A stretch of 8,598 bases of DNA from Myxococcales bacterium (GTDB taxonomy: Bacteria; Myxococcota_A; Polyangia; Polyangiales; Polyangiaceae). The notes below the pieces were generated by a model. The model was not told the origin of the DNA. It saw only the letters and a list, made by a program, of their open reading frames with translations, and searched no databases. Shown piece after piece: positions 1-7,004 of this stretch. Each line of letters begins with the position of its first letter. The stretch's first letter is position 1. The DNA is taken from NCBI GenBank assembly GCA_023248785.1, contig JAHFDX010000126.1:1-8598 (forward strand), written 5' to 3'. Made by a program: the position numbers and the translations under genes.

Positions 1-335
1 AAAATCACATCAGCATTGAGGAACTGCTCGCTCAGGTACGCGTGCAAGATCCGAGGGTCGGCTATGCAACAGTGTACCGAACGCTCAAATTGCTCGCCGA
101 GTGTGGCGTGGCCAACGAGCGACACTTCGGCGATGGTCTTGCTCGCTATGAGCTCGCCGACGACGCCGCCCACCACGATCACCTGATTTGCGTGGAATGC
201 GGTGACATTATCGAATTCGAGGAAGCGCGAATCGAAGCCATTCAAGAACAAGTAGCCGCTGCGCACGGTTTCTTGCTCAAATCCCACCGACACGAGCTCT
301 ACGGCGTGTGCCCGAAGTGCCACGCTAAGGTTTAG
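1..335 (+). CDS. Fur-family ferric/metal uptake regulator, 3' part (5' end outside window)
   Basis: This is a metal-dependent DNA-binding repressor of the Fur superfamily, cytoplasmic and dimeric. The frame is open from base 3 to the TAG at 333-335, giving about 110 residues. The first 20-40 residues of the usual 130-150 lie outside the window, so the GTG at 42 is not the true start. The winged-helix recognition region is visible as GYATVYRTLKLL. It is followed by the hinge and the dimerisation domain, with the metal-ligand cluster HHDH, a first CxxC (CVEC), the H-R-H-E segment and a second CxxC near the C-terminus (CPKC). The two CxxC pairs are the structural zinc site known in many Fur proteins. 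The gene could be Fur, Zur or PerR by specificity. The HHDHLIC...GDIIEFE signature favours Fur proper, but the sequence alone does not settle it. It converges on the folate-enzyme gene with 3 bases between the stop codons. Confidence 0.93.
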   Translation, partial: NHISIEELLAQVRVQDPRVGYATVYRTLKLLAECGVANERHFGDGLARYELADDAAHHDHLICVECGDIIEFEEARIEAIQEQVAAAHGFLLKSHRHELYGVCPKCHAKV

Positions 336-342
336 GGCTTAG
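325..342. repeat. Inverted repeat spanning the two convergent stop codons
   Basis: CTAAG at 325-329 and CTTAG at 338-342 are inverted copies around an 8-base loop that contains the fur-like stop codon. The right arm contains the minus-strand stop codon of the folate gene. A second short hairpin, GTTCG/CGAAC at 342-356, lies beside it. Neither is followed by a T-tract on either strand, so a role as an intrinsic terminator is doubtful. The arms are short enough to be chance. Confidence 0.25.
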
Positions 343-950
343 TTCGAGACCCGAACAACCCGCGCATCGGTGACCACCCAGTGTACGGGCATGTCGCGAT
401 CGGTCCTGGGAAGTTCGATGACGCGTTGGAAATCGTACGCGACTGCAATGCTCGCTGCGTTGAGCGAAACCTTTGCGAGCGCACGATCATAGTAACCCGC
501 GCCGTATCCAAGTCGGTATCCGGTATCGTCAACCGCGAGTGCGGGCGCCACAACGACATCGAGCTCGGCGATAGGAACGAAAGGGCAATCCCTCGGCGGT
601 TCGGCAAATCCAAAACCGCGCTCTTGCAGCAGGGTCAAGTCGTCAACTGGATGAAATACGAGCTCACCCTCTGCAATGCTTGTATAGCAAACCGTTTTTC
701 GCTGCTCACGAAGCCACTTGTCGATCGCACGAACGTCGACTTCCTTGCGCTCGTCGATGGGCCAAAAGAGCGCGATTGTCTGCGCATGAGCGAGTGTGCA
801 AACGAGATCGCAAACGCGTTTACAAATGGATTCGGACCGAGCCGCGCGCGATGCCTCTGGCATCGTGTTCCGGAGCGCTCGCATGCGCTTTCGAAGTTCG
901 GCCTTCACTTGGCACGCGAGAAATTCATCGCTCGGAAGACGTGACTTCAT
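339..950 (-). CDS. 5-formyltetrahydrofolate cyclo-ligase (MTHFS)
   Basis: This cytoplasmic enzyme converts 5-formyl-THF plus ATP to 5,10-methenyl-THF and so recycles folinate into one-carbon metabolism. The 203-residue protein has the usual family length. It shows the N-terminal KAELRKRMRALR helix (residues 16-27), the substrate-site block FWPIDERKEVDV (62-73), and the diagnostic ATP/phosphate-binding motif RLGYGAGYYDR (146-156) after PALAVDDTG. The ATG at 948-950 overlaps the dam stop codon in an ATGA arrangement (four bases). No strong ribosome binding site of its own is seen, so translation probably depends on coupling to dam. It is the last gene of the minus-strand run and ends 3 bases from the convergent fur-like gene. 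In many proteobacteria this gene (ygfA/fau) sits elsewhere, so its place downstream of dam is a local arrangement. The family assignment is secure. Confidence 0.95.
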   Translation of the reverse strand: MKSRLPSDEFLACQVKAELRKRMRALRNTMPEASRAARSESICKRVCDLVCTLAHAQTIALFWPIDERKEVDVRAIDKWLREQRKTVCYTSIAEGELVFHPVDDLTLLQERGFGFAEPPRDCPFVPIAELDVVVAPALAVDDTGYRLGYGAGYYDRALAKVSLNAASIAVAYDFQRVIELPRTDRDMPVHWVVTDARVVRVSN

Positions 951-1819
951 GCGCGCACCACATGCGTTCCCGGCGTCGCGTGCGTCAATACAAGCAGTTC
1001 ATTCACAGCACCACGCCTCTTGCTATTCGAATTGACCGAGCGACGCGCCCGAAGAATGTAGAGCGCATACGGTCGATAGAGCGCTCGCATCTCGGGAGTA
1101 TCTGCATTCGACACCATGCAGTGGACGCCTAATTTGGACAGGCGATGAACGTTTTGTGCAAGGCGCTCTTGCTCCTCAAATGAAAAGCCAGCCTTCGCGT
1201 AGGCTGTGAAATTTGCGGTACGAGAGACCGGTGCGTAGGGAGGATCGAAGTAAACGAAACTGTTCTTGTGTAATTTGCGAACAACGCCTTCGTAGTCCCC
1301 GCATTGAATCTCAGCATCGGCAAGTGCGCGCGACACCCTCCGCAGGCGCGGAACGTCGACAATCTTCGGATTGACGTAGCGACCGAAAGGCACATTAAAT
1401 TCGCCCTTACTGTTCACCCGAAACAGACCGTTGAAACACGTTCGGTTGAGAAATATAAGACGCGCCGCGCGCTCGACGTCTGACATCCCATCGGTCTTCT
1501 GCGCACGCACTTCGTAAAATAGATCTTTGTCGTATCGAAATTGCGTTAGCGCTTCGATGACGGCATCAACCTCACTTCGAACGGCCCGGTAGCATGCAAT
1601 GAGATCCGCGTTCTGATCGCAGAGCACCGTGCGCCGGATGCGCCGTACGCCTTGCTCCGTTTCCGACATCAGCGCGAAAAACAGGGCAGCGCCTCCCGCG
1701 AAGGGCTCCGCATACACGGCAAGGTTCTTTGGAACTTGCGGGATTAGATGTGCAAGAAGCTGGCGCTTACCACCAACCCACTTGAGCAGCGGTCTTGGCG
1801 CGTCAGTGAGCTGCATCAT
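947..1819 (-). CDS. dam: Dam-type DNA adenine-N6 methyltransferase (D12 class)
   Basis: This enzyme transfers a methyl group from S-adenosylmethionine to adenine N6 in DNA. With the ATG at 1819 the protein has 290 residues, against 278 in E. coli Dam. In order one sees PLLKWVGGKRQLL (residues 10-22), the SAM-binding motif EPFAGGAALF (38-47), the target-recognition segment with NRTCFNGLFRVN and EFNVPFGRY (125-148), the catalytic DPPY (192-195) followed by APVSRTANFTAY, and RRSVNSNSKRR near the C-terminus. All match E. coli Dam as I recall it, including the positions of the lysine, leucine, arginine and proline that contact GATC, so GATC specificity is likely. The start overlaps the end of the DUF4340 gene by 17 bases. 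A GAGG at 1830-1833 lies 10 bases from this ATG and 7 bases from a TTG at 1822, and either could be used. No restriction endonuclease gene is adjacent, so it behaves as an orphan methylase. Confidence 0.93.
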   Translation of the reverse strand: MMQLTDAPRPLLKWVGGKRQLLAHLIPQVPKNLAVYAEPFAGGAALFFALMSETEQGVRRIRRTVLCDQNADLIACYRAVRSEVDAVIEALTQFRYDKDLFYEVRAQKTDGMSDVERAARLIFLNRTCFNGLFRVNSKGEFNVPFGRYVNPKIVDVPRLRRVSRALADAEIQCGDYEGVVRKLHKNSFVYFDPPYAPVSRTANFTAYAKAGFSFEEQERLAQNVHRLSKLGVHCMVSNADTPEMRALYRPYALYILRARRSVNSNSKRRGAVNELLVLTHATPGTHVVRA

Positions 1820-3785
1820 CAAGAAGTTGCCTCAGATCGCTATCGTCTACCACAAACGTACGATTGTGCGCTCCGCAGGTTGCATACCAATCGTGTCTGT
1901 CACTGGCTTGCATGGGCGTTGCGCGTACCTCCTCGGCGCTACCACCGTCGACCACCGTCGACCAAATGATATCAGCGCGTGTTGCGGGGCCATGATGTGG
2001 CGCCACCGCATCTGCATGCGAAACAAGAGGGAGCAGCAAGGAACGCGGGACCTCGCGCGACACGGAACCTTGGCGAACCCGTATCGCATCGCCTTCGCGA
2101 CTCAATAGGCACGAAGGGTCTGCCAGCGATCGCCGTACACGTTCCTTCACATAGCTTGGGTATTCGTACGCAATGTCGTCAATGGTCATCCGAGCGACAT
2201 CACCCCCCAATTGCCATTCGAAGTACTTCGTCCACTCGTTTTCTCCTCCGCTCCCAACGAGCGTCATCTGACATCGCGCTTTTCTTGGAGAGGGGGGCAT
2301 CGACGCATCACGAATTCGATCTGCTCTTGTTTCCGAAAGAAGAGCGAGCCAATCGAGCCAACGCGCCTGCGACAGAACCCATCCTTTTGGTGACACCAGA
2401 TGCATACCTCCCGAAAGCTCAACCACTTCTTCCACAGGACTACAGTTACTCTTCATCAACCGAATCTGTCCCGACTCGTCGAGCGTGAGCGCTGTCAGCG
2501 AGCGTGTGTACGTCGCTGCACGTGAAATCATGGACGTTGGAAACTTTGGAAGGCAAAGCGATACCGCGTCGATGTCGCGCGAAACGACCGCCTCGCCGCC
2601 GGGCCTGAGCCACATGTTCAAGGATCGTGAAAAATTCTCTCCCCCACGAACCCAGGTGATGCGGTGAGTTGGATTCGTTGTGGGGAGCGGGCATGGGACG
2701 CCCTCGATTTGCAGCAGATCCGTAAGCCACTGATCAATGGCGAACACTTCTTCCGTAGACGCCGCGTGAGGCACATTCGTTCGAACACGCCAGCCCGCGC
2801 CCTCGCGAGCCACATCGAAAAACGTAACCTGTGATTGCTCGATACGCACTTCAGCAACGTCTGAGCTCTGCTCGAGAAAAACGCGCGGGTCTTCCTTCGT
2901 TATTCGGGCAGACGAGAGTTCATCGGCAATTTCCTTCGCAATACAACCAACTACGGTGTCTGTAACGATGAGCACGCGATCGGTCGCTTCCGCGCACACT
3001 TCACCGAAGTGAAGCACGAAAGATCCCGTTGCAGAACGCATCGTCAATGTTCGTGAAGATGAGCGCGCACGCGCGTCTGCCTCCTCGGTCTTCGAGAGCC
3101 ATGCTTCGATTCGAAGTTCATCGAGAGTGCGAAGCGTCGCTTCGACCGCTGGGCGTGAGACGCGCATGTGGTCATCGCGCGTCCAAGTAAGTGAATCTCG
3201 ACGGCGAAGCGTTGTCTTCTCACCACCGCTCCACGAAAGTTCCACCAGCTCGTCGCTCCGTATGGGAACGACCCTACGATCGCGAACCTCGGCGAGCGGT
3301 TGCAACAGCGTCCGCGCAAGCGACCCTTCTGCCACGTAGGTGTGTCCGTCCGTTTCGACATACACGGCACCTTGTGGATGAGTCGCAGGCTGACCTATGC
3401 GGAGTTTAATTTCTCGATGCCCGATGCGGAACACGTAACTCGCCCTAATGGCGCCAAGTTGGGCAGCGTCCGTGGGTCGAATGGCGTGTGCGCGCTCGAT
3501 GTCCGAGAGGAGCGAATCGACGCGATAGGCATCGAGCGCCTCGTTGCGCGAACTTCGCCATCCGCCTGCATCGACGTCGCGTACCCACAGCGCGTCCCCG
3601 CTTTCGCTACCTGAAATCTGTACCTCGGTAACCGCAATGCGCGAGAAGTCACCAAGCAAATATCCTTTTCGTGCCAGAGCAACCGCATCGCTGGAATTCC
3701 GCGGCTCAAGCCATGCCACGTACGCAGTGAGCAGAACGCCCATCGCAAAAAGAACCAAAGGCCCGACGACGCGAGACGTTCGCAT
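1803..3785 (-). CDS. DUF4340 domain protein, large membrane-anchored partner of a Gld-type ABC transporter
   Basis: This 660-residue protein has no known biochemical function. One N-terminal membrane segment (about residues 6-26), with no cleavage site that I can see, is followed by a large domain expected in the periplasm. DUF4340 proteins typically follow GldG-type genes, as here. The body shows a repeating pattern of about 130 residues starting near 47, 177, 308 and 436, with a degenerate partial unit from about 566. Each full unit has a beta-rich start, a tryptophan, and a helix, then a second beta stretch ending in a helix. Eight cysteines are spread through units 2-5, which is unusual for a secreted domain and could allow disulfides. 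The ATG at 3785 is chosen over upstream in-frame starts because AAGGAA (3789-3794) sits just before it and overlaps the gldG-like stop codon. The 8-base gap implies co-translation. The C-terminus overlaps dam. Confidence 0.82.
   Translation of the reverse strand: MRTSRVVGPLVLFAMGVLLTAYVAWLEPRNSSDAVALARKGYLLGDFSRIAVTEVQISGSESGDALWVRDVDAGGWRSSRNEALDAYRVDSLLSDIERAHAIRPTDAAQLGAIRASYVFRIGHREIKLRIGQPATHPQGAVYVETDGHTYVAEGSLARTLLQPLAEVRDRRVVPIRSDELVELSWSGGEKTTLRRRDSLTWTRDDHMRVSRPAVEATLRTLDELRIEAWLSKTEEADARARSSSRTLTMRSATGSFVLHFGEVCAEATDRVLIVTDTVVGCIAKEIADELSSARITKEDPRVFLEQSSDVAEVRIEQSQVTFFDVAREGAGWRVRTNVPHAASTEEVFAIDQWLTDLLQIEGVPCPLPTTNPTHRITWVRGGENFSRSLNMWLRPGGEAVVSRDIDAVSLCLPKFPTSMISRAATYTRSLTALTLDESGQIRLMKSNCSPVEEVVELSGGMHLVSPKGWVLSQARWLDWLALLSETRADRIRDASMPPSPRKARCQMTLVGSGGENEWTKYFEWQLGGDVARMTIDDIAYEYPSYVKERVRRSLADPSCLLSREGDAIRVRQGSVSREVPRSLLLPLVSHADAVAPHHGPATRADIIWSTVVDGGSAEEVRATPMQASDRHDWYATCGAHNRTFVVDDSDLRQLLDDAAH
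1941..1963. repeat. 10-bp direct tandem repeat, two copies plus 3 bases
   Basis: ACCACCGTCG occurs at 1941-1950 and again at 1951-1960, followed by ACC. It lies inside the C-terminal part of the DUF4340 coding sequence. Because 10 is not a multiple of three, a recent duplication would shift the frame. The protein nevertheless reads sensibly on both sides, so the repeat is either old and compensated or coincidental. Confidence 0.6.
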
Positions 3786-3788
3786 GGG

Positions 3789-3794
3789 TTCCTT
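3789..3794 (-). promoter_or_regulatory. Ribosome binding site deciding the DUF4340 start
   Basis: On the minus strand AAGGAA precedes the ATG at 3785 by three bases (five from AAGG). Its first base is the last base of the gldG-like TGA stop codon. This supports the 660-residue start over a 683-residue version beginning inside the upstream gene, and suggests terminating ribosomes re-initiate. Confidence 0.65.
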
Positions 3795-5284
3795 CAACTG
3801 CGCCGACGCAACCACACGAAGACTCCGAGAAGCGCACTGGCAAGCGGCATCCATAAAAGAACGTAATAGCGAATCGATTTCCTCGAAGCCTCAGAGAGCA
3901 AAAGTCTGACACTCATGGGTTTCTTCTCGGGGATGTCGACCACGGGAGGACGTGCCGCAAGCCAACCGATCGACGCCTCGACCAGAAACGCCGTTCCGCG
4001 CATAGTCATCGGTTGATCGAAATTCTCATGCGAGAGCGCAAGGCGACTTCCCATCACAACAAGCCGTGGCCCATGTGCATCTGTTGCATTAACTTTCGGA
4101 CGTTCGCTTGCCATAGCCAAAATAGCAGGCCCGCGTTCGTCGGACTTCAAAGGCACGATCGCATCCCCGTGAAGCGTACGCCCCGCATCGTGCAACAAGA
4201 TCGCGGTTTCGCTTGATGTTAAAAGCGGTGCTGCAATCACACCGGTGCCCACGACATGCTGACGAAACGGGCGCGCGTTGATCAACACAATTTTTGGAGA
4301 TCCATCTTCGGTAAGCCCACGCAAGATGGGGTGTGCTACCGGTTTTGCGACAAACGCGAGCTGACGTGTTTCGGGAATGACGCGCGCACGTTCTTGCTCA
4401 ACGACGATGGCCTCGAGGGGATCGACACCAAAGTCCTGGAGCAAGTCCTGCAGCCCCGCGGACGTTGGGCGCATGTTGCCTTCAGCAAATATTGGCCCAA
4501 GCGCGAGAAAGAGATGGCCCCCAGACCCCGCGTACGCGCGCAGGCGCTCGACTTCGGAATTTACAAACGGCAGTGCCGGCCCCGCACCGATGACAACCGT
4601 ACATTTGGCAAAAACATCCGCCGGCGAAAGTGGTGTGAGCTCCACTTCCCGCACGGTGAAGTTGTCCTTCTGAAGAAACGTGACGAGTTGCCCCACCCAA
4701 CCCGAGGCGCGTGGAACTGTTCCAAGTTCCCCGTGCCCTTGCAAAAAGCAGGCATCGGGCGATTCTCCGCCGAGAACTGATCGGATCGCCGACGTGATGG
4801 CGCGCTCGGCTTGAGGGATGATCGCAGGACGATCCGCGTCGGCGACAAGATCGTCGGCCGTGACGATCCACCGACGTGAGCCGCGCTCAATCACCATCAC
4901 AGCGTCGGCAACGAGTTTTCCGCCGGCAGTTGGCACGACGTCGATGTCGAAACGCTTCTTTAGATCGAGAAGCTCGAGTGAGTCTTGATCGGGATCGACG
5001 TAACGAATTTCGATCTGCGAGCTCTTCGAGCGATACGCGGCGAGAAGGGGTGCGAGCGTACGCCTTAGTGGATCGTGCGCGCCAATGACCACCCAGATAC
5101 GAATGTGATCAGGCAATGATTCGAGGGTGGCCTCCGATGCCCGAGACAGTGAAAACCGAGCGTCGCTGGTAAAATCCCAGCGTCGAAAGTGGCGAGCCGA
5201 CAGCACGTTGAGAGACACCGAAAGAAGCGCCGCGCCGATCGTGCCGAACATAGGAACCATGCGAAGAAACAGAGTTCGTCGCAT
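3794..5284 (-). CDS. GldG-family ABC transporter auxiliary protein
   Basis: This is a membrane-anchored extracytoplasmic component of an ABC-2 type system, related to GldG, which Flavobacterium needs for gliding. No gliding role can be inferred here. The 496-residue protein has an N-terminal membrane helix (about 9-30), then the family hallmark WDFTSDARFSLS (36-47), a region like the family's thioredoxin/ABC-associated fold, an AERAITSAI helix (159-167), GHGE (183-186), and a C-terminal membrane helix (about 473-491) ending in a short basic tail, WLRRRS. The start at 5284 is chosen because GGAGG (5293-5297) lies exactly 8 bases upstream and the ATG forms TAATG with the permease stop. A start at 5299 would place the SD inside the gene. 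Downstream the DUF4340 gene follows after 8 bases. A cluster of GATC sites lies in its 5' half. Confidence 0.88.
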   Translation of the reverse strand: MRRTLFLRMVPMFGTIGAALLSVSLNVLSARHFRRWDFTSDARFSLSRASEATLESLPDHIRIWVVIGAHDPLRRTLAPLLAAYRSKSSQIEIRYVDPDQDSLELLDLKKRFDIDVVPTAGGKLVADAVMVIERGSRRWIVTADDLVADADRPAIIPQAERAITSAIRSVLGGESPDACFLQGHGELGTVPRASGWVGQLVTFLQKDNFTVREVELTPLSPADVFAKCTVVIGAGPALPFVNSEVERLRAYAGSGGHLFLALGPIFAEGNMRPTSAGLQDLLQDFGVDPLEAIVVEQERARVIPETRQLAFVAKPVAHPILRGLTEDGSPKIVLINARPFRQHVVGTGVIAAPLLTSSETAILLHDAGRTLHGDAIVPLKSDERGPAILAMASERPKVNATDAHGPRLVVMGSRLALSHENFDQPMTMRGTAFLVEASIGWLAARPPVVDIPEKKPMSVRLLLSEASRKSIRYYVLLWMPLASALLGVFVWLRRRS

Positions 5285-6027
5285 TATCCGCGCCTCCATG
5301 TATCGACTACGCGCGTCGATAGGAAGAGCGATAACGAGCTCAGCGTGACGTAAAAGACGATGCGCCTCGAATCGATCACACCAACAGAGAACTCATTCAT
5401 GTGAGTCCATACCGACACGTACTGGGCAGCTTCGAACGAGAGACTGCCTTCGCGTGCAACAAACTCAACGCTCCCAGCCAAGAACAACGCGAGCACGAAA
5501 ACGGCGGTGAGCACGAGGGCAATGAAGACACTTCGCGTAAGTGTGCTCGCAAGAATTCCAATGGCGAGATACGCCGCGCCAACGAGGAGAATCCCGAGGT
5601 AACACGCCGCGAGCATTTTCGGGTCGAGCTCGGCCCCCGCGCGCTTCAAGATACGGAGATAGAGCACGGTGGGGGCCCACATGAGGACATAGATCACAAA
5701 CGTCGCGAGAAATTTCGCAAGCACCATTGCCCACGTGGAAACCGGAGCCGTGACGAGCAACTCCATCGTGCCAAGGCGACGTTCTTCGGCAAAGGTCCGC
5801 ATCGTCAATGCCGGCAAAAAAAGAAACAGCACGAGATACAAAACATCCGTTGTGCCAAAAAAAGCCGACACGGGGGATACGTCACCAAGTTGTGCGTTTG
5901 CCGCGTGGTCCATGAGAAGCGCGAAATGCCATCCTTGGACTAAGACGAAACCCGTGATCATCACCCACGCAAGTGGTGTCACAAGGAGCGCGAAGAGCTC
6001 ACGCTTCAAGATGGGGATGAAACCCAT
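5284..6027 (-). CDS. ABC-2 type transporter permease (GldF-like)
   Basis: This is the inner-membrane subunit of the ABC system, 247 residues, the usual size for this family. About six membrane segments are visible: near 14-38, 60-76, 99-124, 139-161, 165-186 and 223-238. Between segments 2 and 3 lies the conserved cytoplasmic stretch MRTFAEERRLGTMELLVTAPVS (76-97). HMNEFSVGVIDSRRIVFY (209-226) before the last helix is the GldF-type signature. One permease gene is present, so a homodimer is the natural expectation. The ATG at 6027 overlaps the ATPase stop codon as TGATG. GAGG at 6038-6041 lies 10 bases upstream. A GTG one codon earlier is possible but less likely. The gene ends as TAATG with the gldG-like gene, a sign of tight translational coupling. 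Confidence 0.92.
   Translation of the reverse strand: MGFIPILKRELFALLVTPLAWVMITGFVLVQGWHFALLMDHAANAQLGDVSPVSAFFGTTDVLYLVLFLFLPALTMRTFAEERRLGTMELLVTAPVSTWAMVLAKFLATFVIYVLMWAPTVLYLRILKRAGAELDPKMLAACYLGILLVGAAYLAIGILASTLTRSVFIALVLTAVFVLALFLAGSVEFVAREGSLSFEAAQYVSVWTHMNEFSVGVIDSRRIVFYVTLSSLSLFLSTRVVDTWRRG
5293..5297 (-). promoter_or_regulatory. Shine-Dalgarno GGAGG for the gldG-like gene, inside the permease gene
   Basis: A perfect GGAGG on the minus strand ends 8 bases before the ATG at 5284. It overlaps an earlier in-frame ATG (5299), which is therefore unlikely to be the start. The SD is embedded in the last codons of the permease gene. Confidence 0.75.
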
Positions 6028-6992
6028 CACGGTTGTTCCTCGGATTCGCGAGTCAACTCCGCAAACACGTCTTCAAGACGCGCGTCGATCATTCGCAAGT
6101 CTCGAACGCCGAAACCGGACGCAACACACGCCGCGACAAGACGTTCCGTGGCCGGCCCCATTTGCACGTGATCATCCCAAGTGGCTTGGACGCGAACGAA
6201 GGGGCCATCCGTTTCGACATCGAAATCGGCGAGCCCTACGGTCGTTCGAAAGAGCTTGGATACAGGGCCGGCTTCGGCGCGCAAAGCAAGGACAAAGGTC
6301 TTGCCGGACTCGCGTCTCGTCAGAAGGTCCTTCTTCCCTTGAGCGACTACGCGACCTTTATGAACGATGACCACGTCATCTGCGACGGTCTCTACTTCGG
6401 ACAGAATGTGTGTCGACAGAAAAACGGTGTACGCCTTCTTCAAGCGGAGCAGAAGGTTGCGCACGTCTCTTATCTGGTTCGGGTCAAGTCCAGCCGTCGG
6501 TTCGTCGAGGAGCAACAGCTTAGGTTTTGCGACAAGGGCGTCAGCCAAGCTCACACGTTGCCTGTACCCTTTTGACAGCTGCGCGATCACGCGCGACGCA
6601 ACATCGGTGATGCCGCAATCGGCCATGGCTTCGTCAATAAACGCTTTTCTTTGTGAGCGCTCGACACCCTTGAGTTCAGCACGAAATCGCAAGTACTCAG
6701 TGACGCGCATTTCGCCGTAAAGGGCCGCACTCTCGGGCATGTATCCAATCGTTCGCCGGAGCTCTAGGTGACCCTCCGATACGGGTTCACCAAACACAGC
6801 AACGGAACCCGCGTCATGCGACAACGCACCCGACAAGATGCGAAGCATCGTGGTCTTGCCCGCGCCGTTTGGGCCCAAGAACCCGGCGATGCGACCCTGC
6901 TGCACGTCGAAGCTCACGCTGCAAAGTGCTGCCACTGAGCCGTAGCGTTTCGAGACATCGCGCACCGAGATTGCGGGCGCATCCTCGAGCAC
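6027..6992 (-). CDS. ABC transporter ATP-binding protein (GldA-like)
   Basis: This cytoplasmic ATPase of the ABC-2 type drives the adjacent permease. The 321-residue protein, numbered from the GTG at 6992, has ISVRDVSKRYG with the A-loop tyrosine (8-18), Walker A GPNGAGKT (40-47), a Q-loop region reading GYMPE (83-87, glutamate as is usual in this subfamily), the signature LSKGYRQR (139-146), Walker B LLLLDEP (159-165), the D-loop and the switch histidine STH (193-195). A C-terminal domain of about 115 residues follows. All catalytic residues are intact. The start is uncertain: an ATG at 7049 would add 19 low-complexity residues and overlap the upstream gene by 47 bases with only a weak SD. 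The GTG at 6992 has GAGG (7001-7004) 8 bases upstream, overlapping the upstream stop codon. I prefer the GTG. Confidence 0.93.
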   Translation of the reverse strand: MLEDAPAISVRDVSKRYGSVAALCSVSFDVQQGRIAGFLGPNGAGKTTMLRILSGALSHDAGSVAVFGEPVSEGHLELRRTIGYMPESAALYGEMRVTEYLRFRAELKGVERSQRKAFIDEAMADCGITDVASRVIAQLSKGYRQRVSLADALVAKPKLLLLDEPTAGLDPNQIRDVRNLLLRLKKAYTVFLSTHILSEVETVADDVVIVHKGRVVAQGKKDLLTRRESGKTFVLALRAEAGPVSKLFRTTVGLADFDVETDGPFVRVQATWDDHVQMGPATERLVAACVASGFGVRDLRMIDARLEDVFAELTRESEEQP

Positions 6993-7000
6993 GCCTGCGA

Positions 7001-7004
7001 CCTC
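7001..7004 (-). promoter_or_regulatory. Ribosome binding site overlapping the DUF3293 stop codon
   Basis: The minus-strand sequence TGAGG contains both the TGA stop of the DUF3293 gene (7003-7005) and a GAGG that ends 8 bases before the GTG at 6992. The arrangement supports the shorter ATPase and stop-start coupling. Confidence 0.55.

Noticed and set aside
381..944. 187-residue plus-strand open frame
   Set aside because: It is antisense to the secure MTHFS gene and lacks family motifs.
947..1819. Restriction-modification or defence island around the methylase
   Set aside because: No endonuclease, helicase, integrase or repeat-flanked element is adjacent. The methylase is embedded in a housekeeping-like operon.
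4256..4780. 174-residue plus-strand open frame
   Set aside because: It lies wholly antisense to the gldG-like gene, has no recognisable domain, and its composition is that of a complementary-strand shadow.
3794..5284. Reading the Gld-like genes as proof of gliding motility
   Set aside because: Related ABC sets occur in many non-gliding bacteria, and no other gliding gene is in the window.
4779..5292. Replication origin suggested by the GATC cluster and a TTATCC at 5284
   Set aside because: There is no set of DnaA boxes or AT-rich unwinding region, and the stretch is fully coding.
5401..5943. 180-residue plus-strand open frame
   Set aside because: It is antisense to the permease gene. Its charged composition is the expected mirror of membrane helices.
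6033..6575. 180-residue plus-strand open frame
   Set aside because: It is antisense to the ABC ATPase gene and has no motif of its own.
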